From Hymenobacter rigui (GTDB lineage: Bacteria > Bacteroidota > Bacteroidia > Cytophagales > Hymenobacteraceae), in NCBI RefSeq assembly GCF_003944715.1, contig NZ_RWIT01000008.1, forward strand, positions 124,001 through 188,000: DNA of 64,000 nt, read 5' to 3'. The notes below the pieces were generated by a model, which was not told where the DNA came from, did no database searches, and was given only the letters and a program-made list of their open reading frames with translations. Below are positions 1-8,860 of this stretch, piece by piece (position 1 is the first letter of the stretch; each line of letters opens with the position of its first letter). The position numbers and the translations under genes were made by a program.

Positions 1-131
1 GTCAACGCGCCCGTGGCATCCACGATGGGGGTATAATACATAACCCCCATCGGCAGCATATTCAGCAGCGTGGCTAGCAGGGTCGGGTCGGTGGGGAGGC
101 CGGGGGGCAAGTGGCTGAAATAGTCTGCCAT
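1..131 (-). CDS. PAS-domain protein, N-terminal fragment (runs off the window)
   Basis: The reverse strand opens with ATG at 131 and stays open to the window edge, giving 43 residues (MADYFSHLPPGLPTDPTLL...). The stretch LLATLLNMLPMGVMYYTPIV followed by a D-A-x-G turn resembles the start of a PAS domain in a bacterial sensor kinase. The rest of the gene lies outside the window, so kinase or other output domains cannot be seen. The frame and the PAS-like pattern are direct observations; a role as a signalling protein is inferred. Confidence 0.6.
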   Translation of the reverse strand, partial: MADYFSHLPPGLPTDPTLLATLLNMLPMGVMYYTPIVDATGAL

Positions 132-682
132 AAACGGATTTACTGTCAGGGCGTGAGCAAGCCAGCACGCAGCCTCCTGGTTGATACGGAAAACAGCAGG
201 TTTCCGCTGAGGCCGCTTTTGAATCGGGCTGGCGTACGTTTTGGTACGGTCTCCAGCACCGGCAGGGAAGCAAAGGTAGCGAGCAGGGGGGGAGCTGAAT
301 TGTGGCTGCAAGCGTAAACATTCAGGTGCGTCCCGCAGAGCGCGCCGGCACCCGCTAGTTGTCATAGCGTACGGGAAAATCCACTGAAACAGCCCGTACG
401 CGGATGAGACAAAGCCCAAAGAATGTATACAGCTGGGTTTAGCTGGTCGCCTGTACCTACACCGAGGTGGCGGGGGCACACCAGCTGCCCGCGTCCAGGT
501 CTTAGCGTGTTGACTGTTTTGTTTTCTGAGAGCACCCCGTTCACTGATGGGCTTGCCCGCCCGTTGCATGGGGGCGTTCCCGTCAACCCGTTGTAGGCGG
601 GTATACAGCGAAAGTCTTGGCCACCCGGCTGGGGCTTTCGCTACCAAGGCACCCATTCACCCTGCCGCTCGCCCGGTAGCGG
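132..682. other. Gene-free stretch between two PAS genes
   Basis: About 550 bases with only short open frames of low plausibility on both strands. No transposase-like or RNA-gene pattern was recognised. It probably contains the promoter of the leftward PAS gene at 131 and the end of the transcript from 683-1564. Confidence 0.4.
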
Positions 683-1192
683 CTACGGGTTTCCCTCTGA
701 CCGGGCGAGCTGCGCTCGTAACTGACTTACCTCTTGCTCCAGGGCCAAATTGCGGAAAGTGACCTTGACTTCTAAGTCTTCATACGCCCGGGTGAGCTGC
801 TCCACGAGCGCTTTATACGCGCTCACGTCCGTGATCGTCCCAATGAAGCGCTGGGCCTGCGTCCGGTCCGCGTTGAAAAAGGCTTTGCCCGTCGCCCGTA
901 CCCAATGGGCTGGACCGCTTTCCTGCCAGCGCGTACGGTACTCAATGTCATATGTGCCGGCACCCGCCGGATCCAATGCCCGCTCAACGGCAGCATGCGT
1001 GTGCGCGCGATCCTCCGGGTGCACACCATTGAGAAAATCCTCGTAGGTGACGACGGCCGTCACGGGTAGACCGAAAATGCGTTTGCACTGATCGGACCAG
1101 ATGAGGCTACCGGTCAGGGGATTAAAATCCCAGGTGCCCACCCCCGCCGCATCCACGGCGGTTTGCAGGCGTTCAATATCCGACGATTGCAT
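683..1192 (-). CDS. Single PAS-domain protein with C-terminal coiled coil
   Basis: A 169-residue protein. Residues about 5-130 form a PAS_3-type fold: VGTWDFNPLTGSLIWSDQ, GVHPEDRAH and FIGTITDVSAYK are typical of the PAS core and PAC end. The last 40 residues are a charged helical segment (ALVEQLTRAYEDLEVKVTF) likely to form a coiled coil. No kinase, cyclase or DNA-binding domain follows, so it is a stand-alone sensor or adaptor. ATG at 1192 is preferred over the in-frame TTG three codons earlier. It lies 12 bases after the gene at 1205-1564 and is probably cotranscribed with it. The signal sensed is unknown. Confidence 0.75.
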   Translation of the reverse strand: MQSSDIERLQTAVDAAGVGTWDFNPLTGSLIWSDQCKRIFGLPVTAVVTYEDFLNGVHPEDRAHTHAAVERALDPAGAGTYDIEYRTRWQESGPAHWVRATGKAFFNADRTQAQRFIGTITDVSAYKALVEQLTRAYEDLEVKVTFRNLALEQEVSQLRAQLARSEGNP

Positions 1193-1204
1193 ACGGAGCA
1201 AGGG

Positions 1205-1564
1205 TTAGGGTTGCGTTAAAACCAATTCCAGGCCGGACTGGAAATACAGCACCAGGGCTTGGTAAAGTCCATCGGTGGAGCGGCGAAGGCGCGTGATCAA
1301 CGCGCGCACGGTCTCACCGCCTACACTGAATTCCAAGTAGGGGCGACTGAGCAGCGGATCACGCGTCACGCACCAGTCACCGGAAAGGGGCGTACCAAGC
1401 GTATCCAATCGCAGGCCTTCTTCGTGCAGATGCAGGTGGGTAGCTTGCGCTAACGGAGCGGTCTGAGGAGCGCTGTGCAACGCGCGACTTTCTACCCGCC
1501 ACGTGCCGGCCAGGTATGCATCGGGGAACTGCTGCAAGTTCAGATCAACCAAGGAGTACGACAT
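1205..1564 (-). CDS. Hypothetical small protein
   Basis: A 119-residue protein starting at ATG 1564 (MSYSLVDLNLQQFPDAYLAG). The frame continues upstream, but the segment before this Met is arginine-rich and does not look like protein. No known domain was recognised; the alternating hydrophobic pattern (YLEFSVGGETVRALITRLRR) suggests a beta-rich fold. It is directly upstream of the PAS gene at 683-1192, suggesting a two-gene operon. Confidence 0.55.
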   Translation of the reverse strand: MSYSLVDLNLQQFPDAYLAGTWRVESRALHSAPQTAPLAQATHLHLHEEGLRLDTLGTPLSGDWCVTRDPLLSRPYLEFSVGGETVRALITRLRRSTDGLYQALVLYFQSGLELVLTQP

Positions 1565-1744
1565 AGAAGGGAGCTTGGGCGAAGCAAGGTCGTAAAAGTA
1601 GGCATATCGCCTTATGTAATGCAGCGCTAAACGCCATTCAGGACGGCTGCATGTTACGCAACGTCTTCTAACTGCAGGCATACGCGGCCTTGGTGCAGTT
1701 GCCTGCAGCTGTGGCAGGTGCCGCAGTCGGCAGCCGTCACGTTG

Positions 1745-2149
1745 CTACACCTGCTGCTGGCTCAACCACGCCAGGGCCAGGGCTTCATCCTCGAAATACT
1801 GGTAGGTCATCGGCAAGCCCTTCACTTGGTTAGTAATAATGGTGGTGGCCAGGCGCGCAAAGACGTTCTTAGCCGACAGCACGGCCCCAAAGCAGTATCC
1901 GCCTTGCATAATTGCGACCGGTAGCCACTGCTGCAGCACGTACGCCTGCTCCTGCGCAGTGAACGGCTCCATCTCCCGTTGATCAATAAAGGCTTTACAC
2001 ACCCGGTGGTGCGTAAAGGCCCGCATCAGGTGCTGGAGTAGACCTGTGAATTCCTCAAATTGCCGCGGACCCGGTTTGTATTCCACCCGAACATGCATCG
2101 GGTCAAGCCACACGGTCGCAATGGGGTTGGAGAAGTAAAGCTCAGCCAT
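1745..2149 (-). CDS. Hypothetical cytoplasmic protein
   Basis: A protein of about 134 residues starting MAELYFSNPIATVWLDPMHV; a TTG 12 codons upstream is the alternative start. The pattern (beta strand, EYKPGPRQFEEFTGLLQHL helix, then GYCFGAVLSAKNVFARLAT and TYQYFEDEALALAWL at the end) resembles small SpoIIAA/STAS-like proteins common in Hymenobacter, but this is a weak impression. No catalytic motif is seen. It is separated by about 180 bases from the gene at 1205. Confidence 0.5.
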   Translation of the reverse strand: MAELYFSNPIATVWLDPMHVRVEYKPGPRQFEEFTGLLQHLMRAFTHHRVCKAFIDQREMEPFTAQEQAYVLQQWLPVAIMQGGYCFGAVLSAKNVFARLATTIITNQVKGLPMTYQYFEDEALALAWLSQQQV

Positions 2150-2290
2150 TCGTGCAAAGGTCTCACGCAACGGGGACTCTGGCAATAGATGAACTGTAGT
2201 ACACAGACCTGATAGCGGGGCGTGCTACTTTGCGGAGTCGCTTCTACGGGAGACCTTTGACCGACATCCTGCGTCCATATCCTGCTTCCT

Positions 2291-2545
2291 ATGCCGCTGC
2301 CCCCGTGTGAGTTCTTTCAGCAGATGCCCGACTTCGCTCAGATTGCCCTGGTGTTGGCAGAAGGAACCTTGCTGGGCACACGCGCAGGATGGCAGGACAC
2401 AGAGATTCGCCTCTATCACCTGGAGGATTCCTTTGCAGAGCTTTCCTACGATACGCAGGTAGACCTGTATTATCACTGTCAGGCATTCCAGAGTAAAGCC
2501 CCCTTGCTGGCGTATGCGGACCTGGTGCAGCTCCCCGAACTATAG
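2291..2545 (+). CDS. Hypothetical small protein
   Basis: An 84-residue frame (MPLPPCEFFQQMPDFAQIAL...). Composition is protein-like, acidic and soluble, with LGTRAGWQDTEIRLYHLEDS and an amphipathic end. No family was recognised. It is divergent from the gene ending at 1745. It is kept because the opposite-strand frames covering it are arginine-rich and look like shadows. Confidence 0.4.
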   Translation: MPLPPCEFFQQMPDFAQIALVLAEGTLLGTRAGWQDTEIRLYHLEDSFAELSYDTQVDLYYHCQAFQSKAPLLAYADLVQLPEL

Positions 2546-3033
2546 GGATGTGGCTGGCCTGGAACATGTCACTGTAGGATGGATAACAAAACCCTTTCAC
2601 GGCACTAGAGCGCTGTTCTACGGGAAGCATACCGAGTGCTGTTGGTAGTGACATCCTACTGGTTTGTTCCTCACTGTGCGGCTGCTGTCTATAAACAGCG
2701 AAGCCCAAGTTGGTGGAACAACTTAGGCTTCTGGATAAGTAGGGTATCTGGCACCCTAAACATCCAAGGCAATGGACAAAAGGGCAAGTGCAAAAGCGAA
2801 ACGGACCGATGAAAGCGGATGATTTCGCGTCTCCCTAGAGCTGTATAAAGCAGTCTTAGGAGCGGTAATCCGGGCAGTGGGAAACCACTGGTTGAATCGC
2901 CACTAGGATGTAGCGGGTCGGGCATTGGCCCGCTATTTTTCTGTTGAAATTTCTTCGACGAATGTACAATGTATCACTGCTTATAGTTTGCGATTGTATA
3001 CGAAAAGTGAAGTGCTTGAGGAAAGGAGGGCTG
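2546..3033. other. Intergenic stretch with a hairpin
   Basis: Nearly 490 bases without a convincing gene. A hairpin at 2700-2731 (12-base arms with one mismatch, gaagcccaagtt against aacttaggcttc) may end transcription from 2291-2545. The remainder shows nothing I recognise. Confidence 0.35.
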
Positions 3034-3546
3034 TTATTCAGTGGTGAGTATTGATCCATTTGCAGGGAACTGATCAGGCCGCTTACGCTGTGTGGCCTTG
3101 TTGGCGCTTTGTAGGCTGGTCATCAGAAACCTCTCTATGCCTCCCGGTGTGCGCAAGCATTCTGCAAAGTCCTCCCCGCTGATTCGATTGGTGTAATAGA
3201 GCTTTTTGCTGTTGGCGCAGATCATAATCCCGTTGTCGAAGGTGTCCATAAAGTAGATCCCCCAGCCATCTGCCCGCCATGCCTGCCATTGGGATGGGTA
3301 ATCGAGAATGGATAGGGCGTTGGATGGCTGAATAACTCCTAATTCGCTGGCCGTATCCGGGGTGATTGGGAGCACTTGGTATGTGTCCTGCGCCACCAGC
3401 ACCAGTTTCCCCTTATGTCTTTCTACTCTCCACAAATACGATTTGTAGATAGGCGTGTCCAGCGGAAGGTTCCAGCGAACAATCGTAGCCCAGGTGCCTT
3501 CTACTAATGGGTCTCCGCAAACGGCGCATAGAATCTCTTGTGACAT
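3034..3546 (-). CDS. Hypothetical protein with N-terminal CxxC
   Basis: A 170-residue protein starting at ATG 3546 (MSQEILCAVCGDPLVEGTWA). The start upstream at 3612 adds a hydrophobic AT-rich extension that overlaps the promoter region of the divergent gene and is less likely. The CAVCG motif suggests half of a zinc knuckle; only one CxxC is visible, with a third Cys much later. The middle (GWGIYFMDTFDNGIMICANS) resembles a SMI1/immunity-like beta fold, but no family is assigned. Confidence 0.5.
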   Translation of the reverse strand: MSQEILCAVCGDPLVEGTWATIVRWNLPLDTPIYKSYLWRVERHKGKLVLVAQDTYQVLPITPDTASELGVIQPSNALSILDYPSQWQAWRADGWGIYFMDTFDNGIMICANSKKLYYTNRISGEDFAECLRTPGGIERFLMTSLQSANKATQRKRPDQFPANGSILTTE

Positions 3547-3587
3547 AAATAGAGCTTGTTTTATTGCTAATAATAGTAGTATATTGA

Positions 3588-3878
3588 ATGCAAATACTAA
3601 ATATGATAGCAAATAATTCTTCTGTTCAATTCGTATTGGCCGCCCGGCTGCAGGATGCCGGTGCTGATCCGTTGGTCTTTGCGTTTCAGCGGGACCTGTT
3701 CAATGACTTTCCGGCTTACGTGTCTATCAGCCGGTTGGGCTGGCAGGCGATGGGCCCAAGCCAGGCCATCAGCTATGTCGTGGATCGCTACCTGATGGAG
3801 CAGCCAGACGAGACAGAGCGAGTAGGCCGGGAAGCAGTGACGCATTGCGTGCACCAGGCACTGGGTTTGCCTTTGTAG
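3588..3878 (+). CDS. Hypothetical small protein
   Basis: A frame of 96 codons (or 91 from the second ATG at 3603, MIANNSSVQFVLAARLQDAG). It reads as a soluble helical protein: DPLVFAFQRDLFNDFPAYVS and GPSQAISYVVDRYLMEQPDE. It is divergent from the gene at 3034-3546, with about 40-55 bases between starts. A terminator-like hairpin follows 23 bases after its stop. Family unknown. Confidence 0.5.
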   Translation: MQILNMIANNSSVQFVLAARLQDAGADPLVFAFQRDLFNDFPAYVSISRLGWQAMGPSQAISYVVDRYLMEQPDETERVGREAVTHCVHQALGLPL

Positions 3879-3901
3879 AACATAGTCACGCGTAGAATAA
3901 A

Positions 3902-3935
3902 AGAAAAGCTCCGGCCAGATGGTCGGGGCTTTTCT
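3902..3935. terminator. Probable bidirectional terminator
   Basis: An inverted repeat with arms of about 15 bases (agaaaagctccggcc and ggtcggggcttttct) around an AGAT loop, with A and T tracts on the outer sides. It sits between the convergent ends of the gene at 3588 and the fragment at 3935. Confidence 0.6.
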
Positions 3936-4031
3936 TATCCGAGCAGCGACAAGCCCTCGAAGGGCTGCCCCGCGAAGATGGCGAGGTAGTTGTCGACGTT
4001 ACCCAGCCCGTTGAGTACTTTGTACATCTCT
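3935..4031 (-). pseudogene. C-terminal remnant of an unknown protein, cut by the Tn3-like end
   Basis: The reverse strand reads EMYKVLNGLGNVDNYLAIFA...SLLG and a stop at 3935. The frame is lost where the inverted repeat begins at 4032. It is too short to assign to a family. The clean junction with the repeat suggests that a formerly longer gene was truncated there. Confidence 0.4.
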
Positions 4032-4068
4032 GGCCTTGGTTAAAAGTTTGGTCCAAAAGTCGCATTTG
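4032..4068 (+). repeat. Left terminal inverted repeat of the Tn3-like remnant
   Basis: 37 bases beginning ggccttggttaaaagtttgg, exactly complementary to 5263-5299. A degenerate relative of the outer 27 bases occurs at 36692-36718. Confidence 0.85.
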
Positions 4069-4128
4069 GCGCACCACCCAGCGCGACGTTTAACTATTCA
4101 AGCCCTGATATTGCGCTGTGCTGCGTGT

Positions 4129-4850
4129 CTATTCGGGCTTGGGATGGGCTGCGCTTTTTGAGAGCGTCACGCGCCGAAAACGCCCCTTCTGATATTGGTA
4201 GTAGCCTGGCGTAATGGGCGTCAGTTGCGGGTCGGGCTCCTCAAACCTGCCCGATTTGTGGATGCTTGAGACGTACATAAGGCCGTTGCGCAGGGCCACG
4301 GTTCGGCTACGCTCGGCCCGGTTACCGCCCACCCTTTCGCCCGGTTCAACGGACGGGGTGGGCGGCACCTCCTCCCGCCGCCCGTCGATGCTCTGCCAGA
4401 GCAGGCGCGGCGGGCCGTCGAGGGATAACAGGAGCGTTTGGTCGACGACCGTGCGGTAGCCCTGCACGCCGGTGCCACCGCCCGTCTTCACCATGATTTC
4501 TTCGGGCCCGCGGCGGTCGAGGTTCACCACGTAGGCGTGCATATAGGCCAAGTAGTTGTCGTTTTCTTTCAGCCAAGGATTTAAGCGCCGCAGCCAGGGG
4601 TTTAAGTTAATCTCCACCCACCGGGTGGGGGTGGCCAGGGGGCGATAGAAGAGGCGGAACTGCCGGTCGTCCGTGCCGTCGCCGAAAAAGACCCGGCACC
4701 GCGCCGCTGAGTCCCCCAGCCGCTGCTGCCTTTCCCCGCGGGTAGCACCCAGAGCCGCCTGGATGCTATCTACTTGCCGACGGGTCCAGTACGTCACCTC
4801 CAGTGGCTGGGCACGAAAAGTGTCGGGAAAGCGCGTTGGGCGCTGGCTGC
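4129..4850 (-). pseudogene. Truncated passenger gene of unknown function inside the Tn3-like element
   Basis: The reverse frame encodes about 235 plausible residues, including VTYWTRRQVDSIQAALGA, FRLFYRPLATPTRWVEINLN and EEIMVKTGGGTGVQGYRTVV, ending in HPKPE. The frame stays open upstream to 5079, but that part is antisense to the transposase fragment and is not protein-like, so the true N-terminus was lost at the junction near 4850. No family was recognised. Confidence 0.45.
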
Positions 4851-5249
4851 CTGCGCTACATGGACGACCAGGACCTGCGCAAACGCATCGACGACCAACT
4901 CGACAAGCTCGAAAGCACGCACCAGTTCGCTCGCGCCGTGTTTTATGGGCAAAATGGCCAGTTTCGCTACGCCGGCAAGGAAGAACAGCAGGTCGCTGAT
5001 GCCAGCAAACGGCTGGTGCAAAACGTGATTGTGTGCTGGAACTGCTTGTATCTGAACCAGCAGCTGTTCCAGGCCCCACCTGCCGAGCGGCAGGCCCTGG
5101 CCGATGCCATCGCCCGCATCTCGCCCGTGAGCTGGCAGCACATCAACCTGCAAGGGGAATTCGATTTCTCCGACGAGGCCCTGAGCGATGCGCTACGCTT
5201 CGACTTGGGTGCGTTGCTCACTGTTGAATGGGAAGCTGCTGGAGGATAG
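4851..5249 (+). pseudogene. tnpA: Tn3-family transposase, C-terminal fragment
   Basis: About 132 residues: RYMDDQDLRKRIDDQLDKLE, YGQNGQFRYAGKEEQQVADA, NVIVCWNCLYLNQQLF and SPVSWQHINLQGEFDFSD. The NxVxxWNxxYL and WQHINLxGxYxF patterns are hallmarks of the extreme C-terminus of Tn3/DDE_Tnp_Tn3 transposases, which are normally about 1000 residues long. The catalytic residues lie in the missing part. The frame ends 13 bases before the right inverted repeat, as in intact Tn3 elements. Confidence 0.8.
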
Positions 5250-5262
5250 TATACTACCGCTT

Positions 5263-5299
5263 CAAATGCGACTTTTGGACCAAACTTTTAACCAAGGCC
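5263..5299 (-). repeat. Right terminal inverted repeat of the Tn3-like remnant
   Basis: An exact reverse complement of 4032-4068. It adjoins the first in-frame codon of the truncated AlbA_2/RecG-like gene at 5301. Confidence 0.85.
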
Positions 5300-5300
5300 G

Positions 5301-6041
5301 AAGTTCATCACCGGGGCCTACGTTAAGATAGGCTTCTTTGCCACCGACGACGATTTGCGCTACCAAAACGAAGTGCATGGACCGCTACTGCAGCAGGTCG
5401 AGCGCACGCTGGATTTGCTGCAGACCAAATACACCAAGGCCCAAGTGTGCTACGAAGGCGCCAGCCGCCTGGAAGAACCTCCGTTTCCCACTGCTGCCCT
5501 GCGCGAGGCCCTGCTCAATGCGTTGGCCCACAAAGACTACAGCGGCGGCACCCCCGTGCAGGTTAGTGTCTACGAGCACCGATTGCAGTTCTGGAACGAA
5601 GGCGACCTGCCCGACAGCTGGACGGTGGAGAACCTGTTGCGCAAACACCCATCGAAACCCTTCAACCCAGACGTGGCCAACACCCTCTTCCGTGCCGGCT
5701 ACATCGAATCCTGGGGCCGCGGCACCCTCAAGATCCTCAGCGAGTGCCGCGCCGTCCACCTGCCGGCCCCGCGCTTCTACTTCGAGGCCTCGGGTTTCGT
5801 GGTGGCCTTCGCCGAGTACTCCCCGGCCTACTGGCAGCAACAAGGCGTGCGCGCGGAGCTGATTCCAGTACTACTCTACACGGGTCAACACGGCAGTATT
5901 ACCAATACGTTGGTACAGCAGCAACTGGGGGTGAGCAAGCCCACGGCCACGCGCTACCTGGGCGAGTTAGAGAAGAGCGGCTACCTGCAGAAAACCGGGA
6001 CCCGCGGAGCCGGAACAGAGTACCGGTTGATTGGCTCATGA
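5301..6041 (+). pseudogene. AlbA_2/Schlafen-type ATP-binding transcription regulator, 5'-truncated
   Basis: The open frame begins immediately inside the transposon junction with KFITGAYVKIGFFATDDDLR and continues for about 246 residues. EALLNALAHKDYSGGTPVQV and AGYIESWGRGTLKILSECR match the ATPase-like half (HATPase_c_4) of the RecG-like/AlbA_2 family, and the C-terminus has a winged-helix segment (NTLVQQQLGVSKPTATRYLG). Family members usually have about 450-480 residues with an N-terminal AlbA_2 DNA-binding domain, which is missing here. An in-frame TAA inside the repeat closes the frame upstream. The product is probably not functional. Confidence 0.75.
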
Positions 6042-6196
6042 TGGGCTCACCACCGGATGGCGCTCAACGGCAATTAGCTGAATGGACGCTGTAGAGGCGT
6101 ATTTTTCGATAGGTGAATTGGCTCACGATTGGCTCACGTGATCGAATCGACTTGTCTTTTGAGGTGTCGATCTGGGGTTTTATTATAACGAGCGAT

Positions 6197-7003
6197 ATGA
6201 TTGTCAAGAGCGGTCCCGCCTTCCTCGCCAGATGTGTACGTTCCGTAAATCTCTTGCCTTTGTCCCTGTCCTCGTTCCTCGCCGCGCTGATGCTGGGGGC
6301 CAGCGTGCTGCTGGCCTGCCACGAGCAAGCCCGTCCCCTGACGGCCGCGCCCCCTGAAATCAACCGGCACTTAAAGCGGGAGCTGGATAGCATCGAGGTG
6401 CGCGACCAGCAACACCGGGCGCTGCTGATGCTGGCCATGACCCAGCCCCGCCACCCCCGCCTCGATTCGCTGGCCCGGGCGGCGCGGTTGCCCCTCGGGC
6501 ACGTCACGGCCCACCTCACGTCGTTGATCCGCCCGGTCGATTCGACCAACCTGCTCCGCGTGGCGCAGATTATCCGCCAGCACGGCTACCCCGGTGAAAC
6601 CCTGGTCGGGGAGCCCACCAACGAGGTCGCCCTGCTCGTGATACAGCACTCGGCCCGTATTGCGGAGTTTCTGCCCCTGATTGCGCGGGCCGCCGAACAG
6701 GGCGAGGTGCCTTTCCGACTCTACGCCCTGATGCTGGACCGCAAACTCATGCAGGAAGGCCGGCCCCAGGTCTATGGCTCCCAGGGCCGCAGCTTCCGCG
6801 TACCCAATGCCCGAGGCCAGGCGGAAACCGTGAACCTGATCTGGCCCGTGGAAAATGCCGCCGCCGTGAACGAGCGCCGGAAGCAGGCCGGATTTGACTC
6901 GTCGGTGGAAGAAAACGCGCAGCGCCTCGGCATTCCCTATCAGATAGTGACCATGCCAGAGGTACGCCGGCTGGAGCAGCGTGCCGCGGCGGTTCGGCCT
7001 TAG
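6197..7003 (+). CDS. DUF6624 lipoprotein
   Basis: ATG at 6197 gives 268 residues. The N-terminus has a basic start, a hydrophobic stretch (SSFLAALMLGASVLLAC) and a lipobox LLAC, so it is probably a lipoprotein. The body shows the DUF6624 pattern: DSTNLLRVAQIIRQHGYPGE, NEVALLVIQHSARIAEFLPL, ALMLDRKLMQEGRPQVYGSQ and a closing VNERRKQAGFDS. The family's biochemical role is unknown; it is common in Bacteroidota. The longer frame from 6113 adds a stretch that does not look like a signal peptide. It is downstream of the truncated RecG-like gene. Confidence 0.75.
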   Translation: MIVKSGPAFLARCVRSVNLLPLSLSSFLAALMLGASVLLACHEQARPLTAAPPEINRHLKRELDSIEVRDQQHRALLMLAMTQPRHPRLDSLARAARLPLGHVTAHLTSLIRPVDSTNLLRVAQIIRQHGYPGETLVGEPTNEVALLVIQHSARIAEFLPLIARAAEQGEVPFRLYALMLDRKLMQEGRPQVYGSQGRSFRVPNARGQAETVNLIWPVENAAAVNERRKQAGFDSSVEENAQRLGIPYQIVTMPEVRRLEQRAAAVRP

Positions 7004-7216
7004 TTGCCCGGCTGGACGCGTTCCCGCGCAACGGCGGGCCCGTTCGTGTAAATTCTCCGGACAACCGTTTTCTATCGGGAAACAACTTGCGGTGCACGGA
7101 TCCCAAAACCGATCTAGGTAGTGGGGCGAACATGCGTTCAGGAAAACGGTCCGAATAAAATAAGGAGGGAGTTATCAAAACCCACCCAACTTAGCCCAAC
7201 AACGCGGCGGCGGAGC

Positions 7217-7777
7217 CTACGGCTGCCTCTTTACCGGAATGGTCACGGGTACCGTAAAGCGCACGACCACCACCTGCCCTGCTTGCTGGCCGGGAACAAA
7301 ACGTGGAAGCTGCCGCGTGGCCGCCATGACGGCCGAATCCACATCGGCCCGCAGCCCCCCTCGCAATCTGCGCATGGCGCACACGGCCTTCCGTATCGAC
7401 CTCGAACCGCACAAACACGCGGCCGTCCGGGGCGGCCGGGGGTACGATTAAATACTGGTGGATGGCCGCCATGCTGCCGGTTAAGGCGTTTTGACTGTTC
7501 AGCGTCGGCATTTGCTCCACGTACGTCCAGACCCAGTTCGCCTCGAGCGGCTGGCCAAGTGTATCGCCCAACTCAAAGAGGCACATCTGTTCCCTGGCAA
7601 ACTCTATTTCGCCTATATGGCACTCCCATGGTTCAACGGAAGACTTGGGCTTTTCCCTTACCCGGGGCCGTACGACCACCGGCTTGCGACGTGTTTTCTG
7701 GGTGGTATTTGGGCCAGGACGCTGCTACCCATCAGGGCAACCACCAGCGAAGCGCAATAAGCATATTTCCGGTTCAT
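7217..7777 (-). pseudogene. TonB C-terminal domain (energy transducer) gene with two frameshifts
   Basis: The reverse strand from ATG 7777 starts MNRKYAYCASLVVALMGSSV followed by LAQ, a clear signal peptide. The frame then shifts near 7700 into RRKPVVVRPRVREKPKSSVE, and shifts again near 7350 into ADVDSAVMAATRQLPRFVPG and VVVVRFTVPVTIPVKRQP. The last parts (DGRVFVRFEVDTEGRVRHAQ, then the VPVTIPV end) are the TonB_C pattern of periplasmic energy transducer-like proteins. Two frame changes in about 560 bases make it a pseudogene, unless these are sequencing errors. Confidence 0.7.
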
Positions 7778-8098
7778 TGGAAGGGGCAGGTAAAGCGCAA
7801 GCCAAGAGGATGGACTAAATAACGCATAAGTTCACCTAAGCGGTCGTATAAGTCGGTTTATGTCAAGTAGCAGTAAGCTTTAAAAAGGACCTCATTCGGG
7901 TTAAGCTTTCTGATCTACTCCTCAAGTGAAGTTGCTCCAAACGTCAGACCTCTATACTTCGGGCTTTGTAGGGAGTAGCAGCGCTGCCCGCGGTTGAAAG
8001 ACTGAATAAGAAAGCATAAGGGTATAGCCGAATTGCTCCCAATGGAATACTTTGCTCCCCTTGGGTTTCAAAATTATTCGGAAGTCTCGCTTGTGATG
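7778..8098. other. Intergenic stretch at the left edge of the RiPP locus
   Basis: About 320 bases separating the TonB-like pseudogene from the ThiF-like gene. Base composition changes here from GC-rich to AT-richer. No gene, repeat or terminator was recognised. Confidence 0.4.
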
Positions 8099-8860
8099 CT
8101 AAACAGCATCAGCGTCCCGGATAGTAGTCAAATAGAATTCCGGGAATTTCTTCACCGATCTCCCCGTGACAAGATCGAAGATAATCTGCGTGCAGACTCC
8201 TGCCGCTAACCAAGATGCTATTGACAACTGGGGGGGTGAAAGGTGCTCTTCTTCTGCCTTGTACTTTCTTATCGTCTCATCGAGCCATTCCAGTGGACGG
8301 TTATTGCCTCTCATGTAGTCTGATACGTACTGCACAACACTTAGCTCATTGAACGGCCGATCCGCTACTCGCAGGGTATCCAGTCCGATGTCTCCAGAAA
8401 TGACCATGACCAAGGCACTCCATCCTAAATTATAGGGGTGCAAGATGGGGATGTCGTGTTCTTGGCATACGCTATCGAATAACAGAGGGACCTCCGACGT
8501 GAAGTCCAATGCATTTATGGCTATCGTGTGGCCAGGCACGAATCTCTTGATGGTATCGGGTGTTATAAAGCAGTTATAAGCGGTGATTTTGGCGTTGCTG
8601 TTGATAGCAATCAACCTGTTTTTCAGGGCCTCTACTTTTGGGATTGCTAGGTCTGATTCTAGGTAGTTCTGTCGGTTGAGGTTAGTTAGCTCGACCACGT
8701 CGCCATCAATCAGCGTGATGGTTTCAAAGCCAAACCGCACCAAACATTCGGCGATCACACTCCCAATGCCCGCCCCACCCAGTAAAATTGGTGTGGCTTG
8801 TATCAGGTTTTGCTCTTCTTTGGTCAAGTAGATTCGATTTCGAATGTAACGCTGGTTCAC
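8099..8860 (-). CDS. ThiF/E1-like ATP-dependent adenylyltransferase
   Basis: A 253-residue protein with the Rossmann nucleotide-binding motif GGAGIGS (residues about 28-34) and the E1 signature around LIDGDVVELTNLNRQNYLES, followed by the conserved Lys in IPKVEALKNRL. These are the ThiF/MoeB/E1 adenylation features: ATP is used to activate a C-terminal carboxylate. The paired CxxC zinc motifs of MoeB/ThiF are absent, as in MccB-like RiPP enzymes. It is divergent from the first NHLP precursor, with about 360 bases between the starts. An involvement in modifying that precursor's short C-terminus is an inference; a housekeeping sulfur-transfer role is less likely without a sulfur-carrier protein nearby. 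Confidence 0.75.
   Translation of the reverse strand: MNQRYIRNRIYLTKEEQNLIQATPILLGGAGIGSVIAECLVRFGFETITLIDGDVVELTNLNRQNYLESDLAIPKVEALKNRLIAINSNAKITAYNCFITPDTIKRFVPGHTIAINALDFTSEVPLLFDSVCQEHDIPILHPYNLGWSALVMVISGDIGLDTLRVADRPFNELSVVQYVSDYMRGNNRPLEWLDETIRKYKAEEEHLSPPQLSIASWLAAGVCTQIIFDLVTGRSVKKFPEFYLTTIRDADAV

Larger units (their letters stand above)
4032..5299. mobile_element. Tn3-family transposon remnant bounded by perfect 37-bp inverted repeats
   Basis: The 1268-base segment is flanked by perfectly inverted 37-base ends at 4032-4068 and 5263-5299. Tn3-family transposons typically have ends of about 38 bp, with the transposase gene finishing next to one end. Here a C-terminal transposase fragment (4851-5249) ends 13 bases from the right repeat, which fits. 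The rest is a truncated passenger-like gene on the other strand. No 5-bp target duplication is visible: the outer bases are tctct on the left and gaagt on the right. The flanking genes do not match each other, so deletions or recombination followed insertion. The element cannot be autonomous. Confidence 0.7.

Noticed and set aside
4851..5079. N-terminal extension of the reverse frame 4129-5079
   Set aside because: It is antisense to the Tn3 transposase fragment and Cys/Arg-rich without protein-like pattern.
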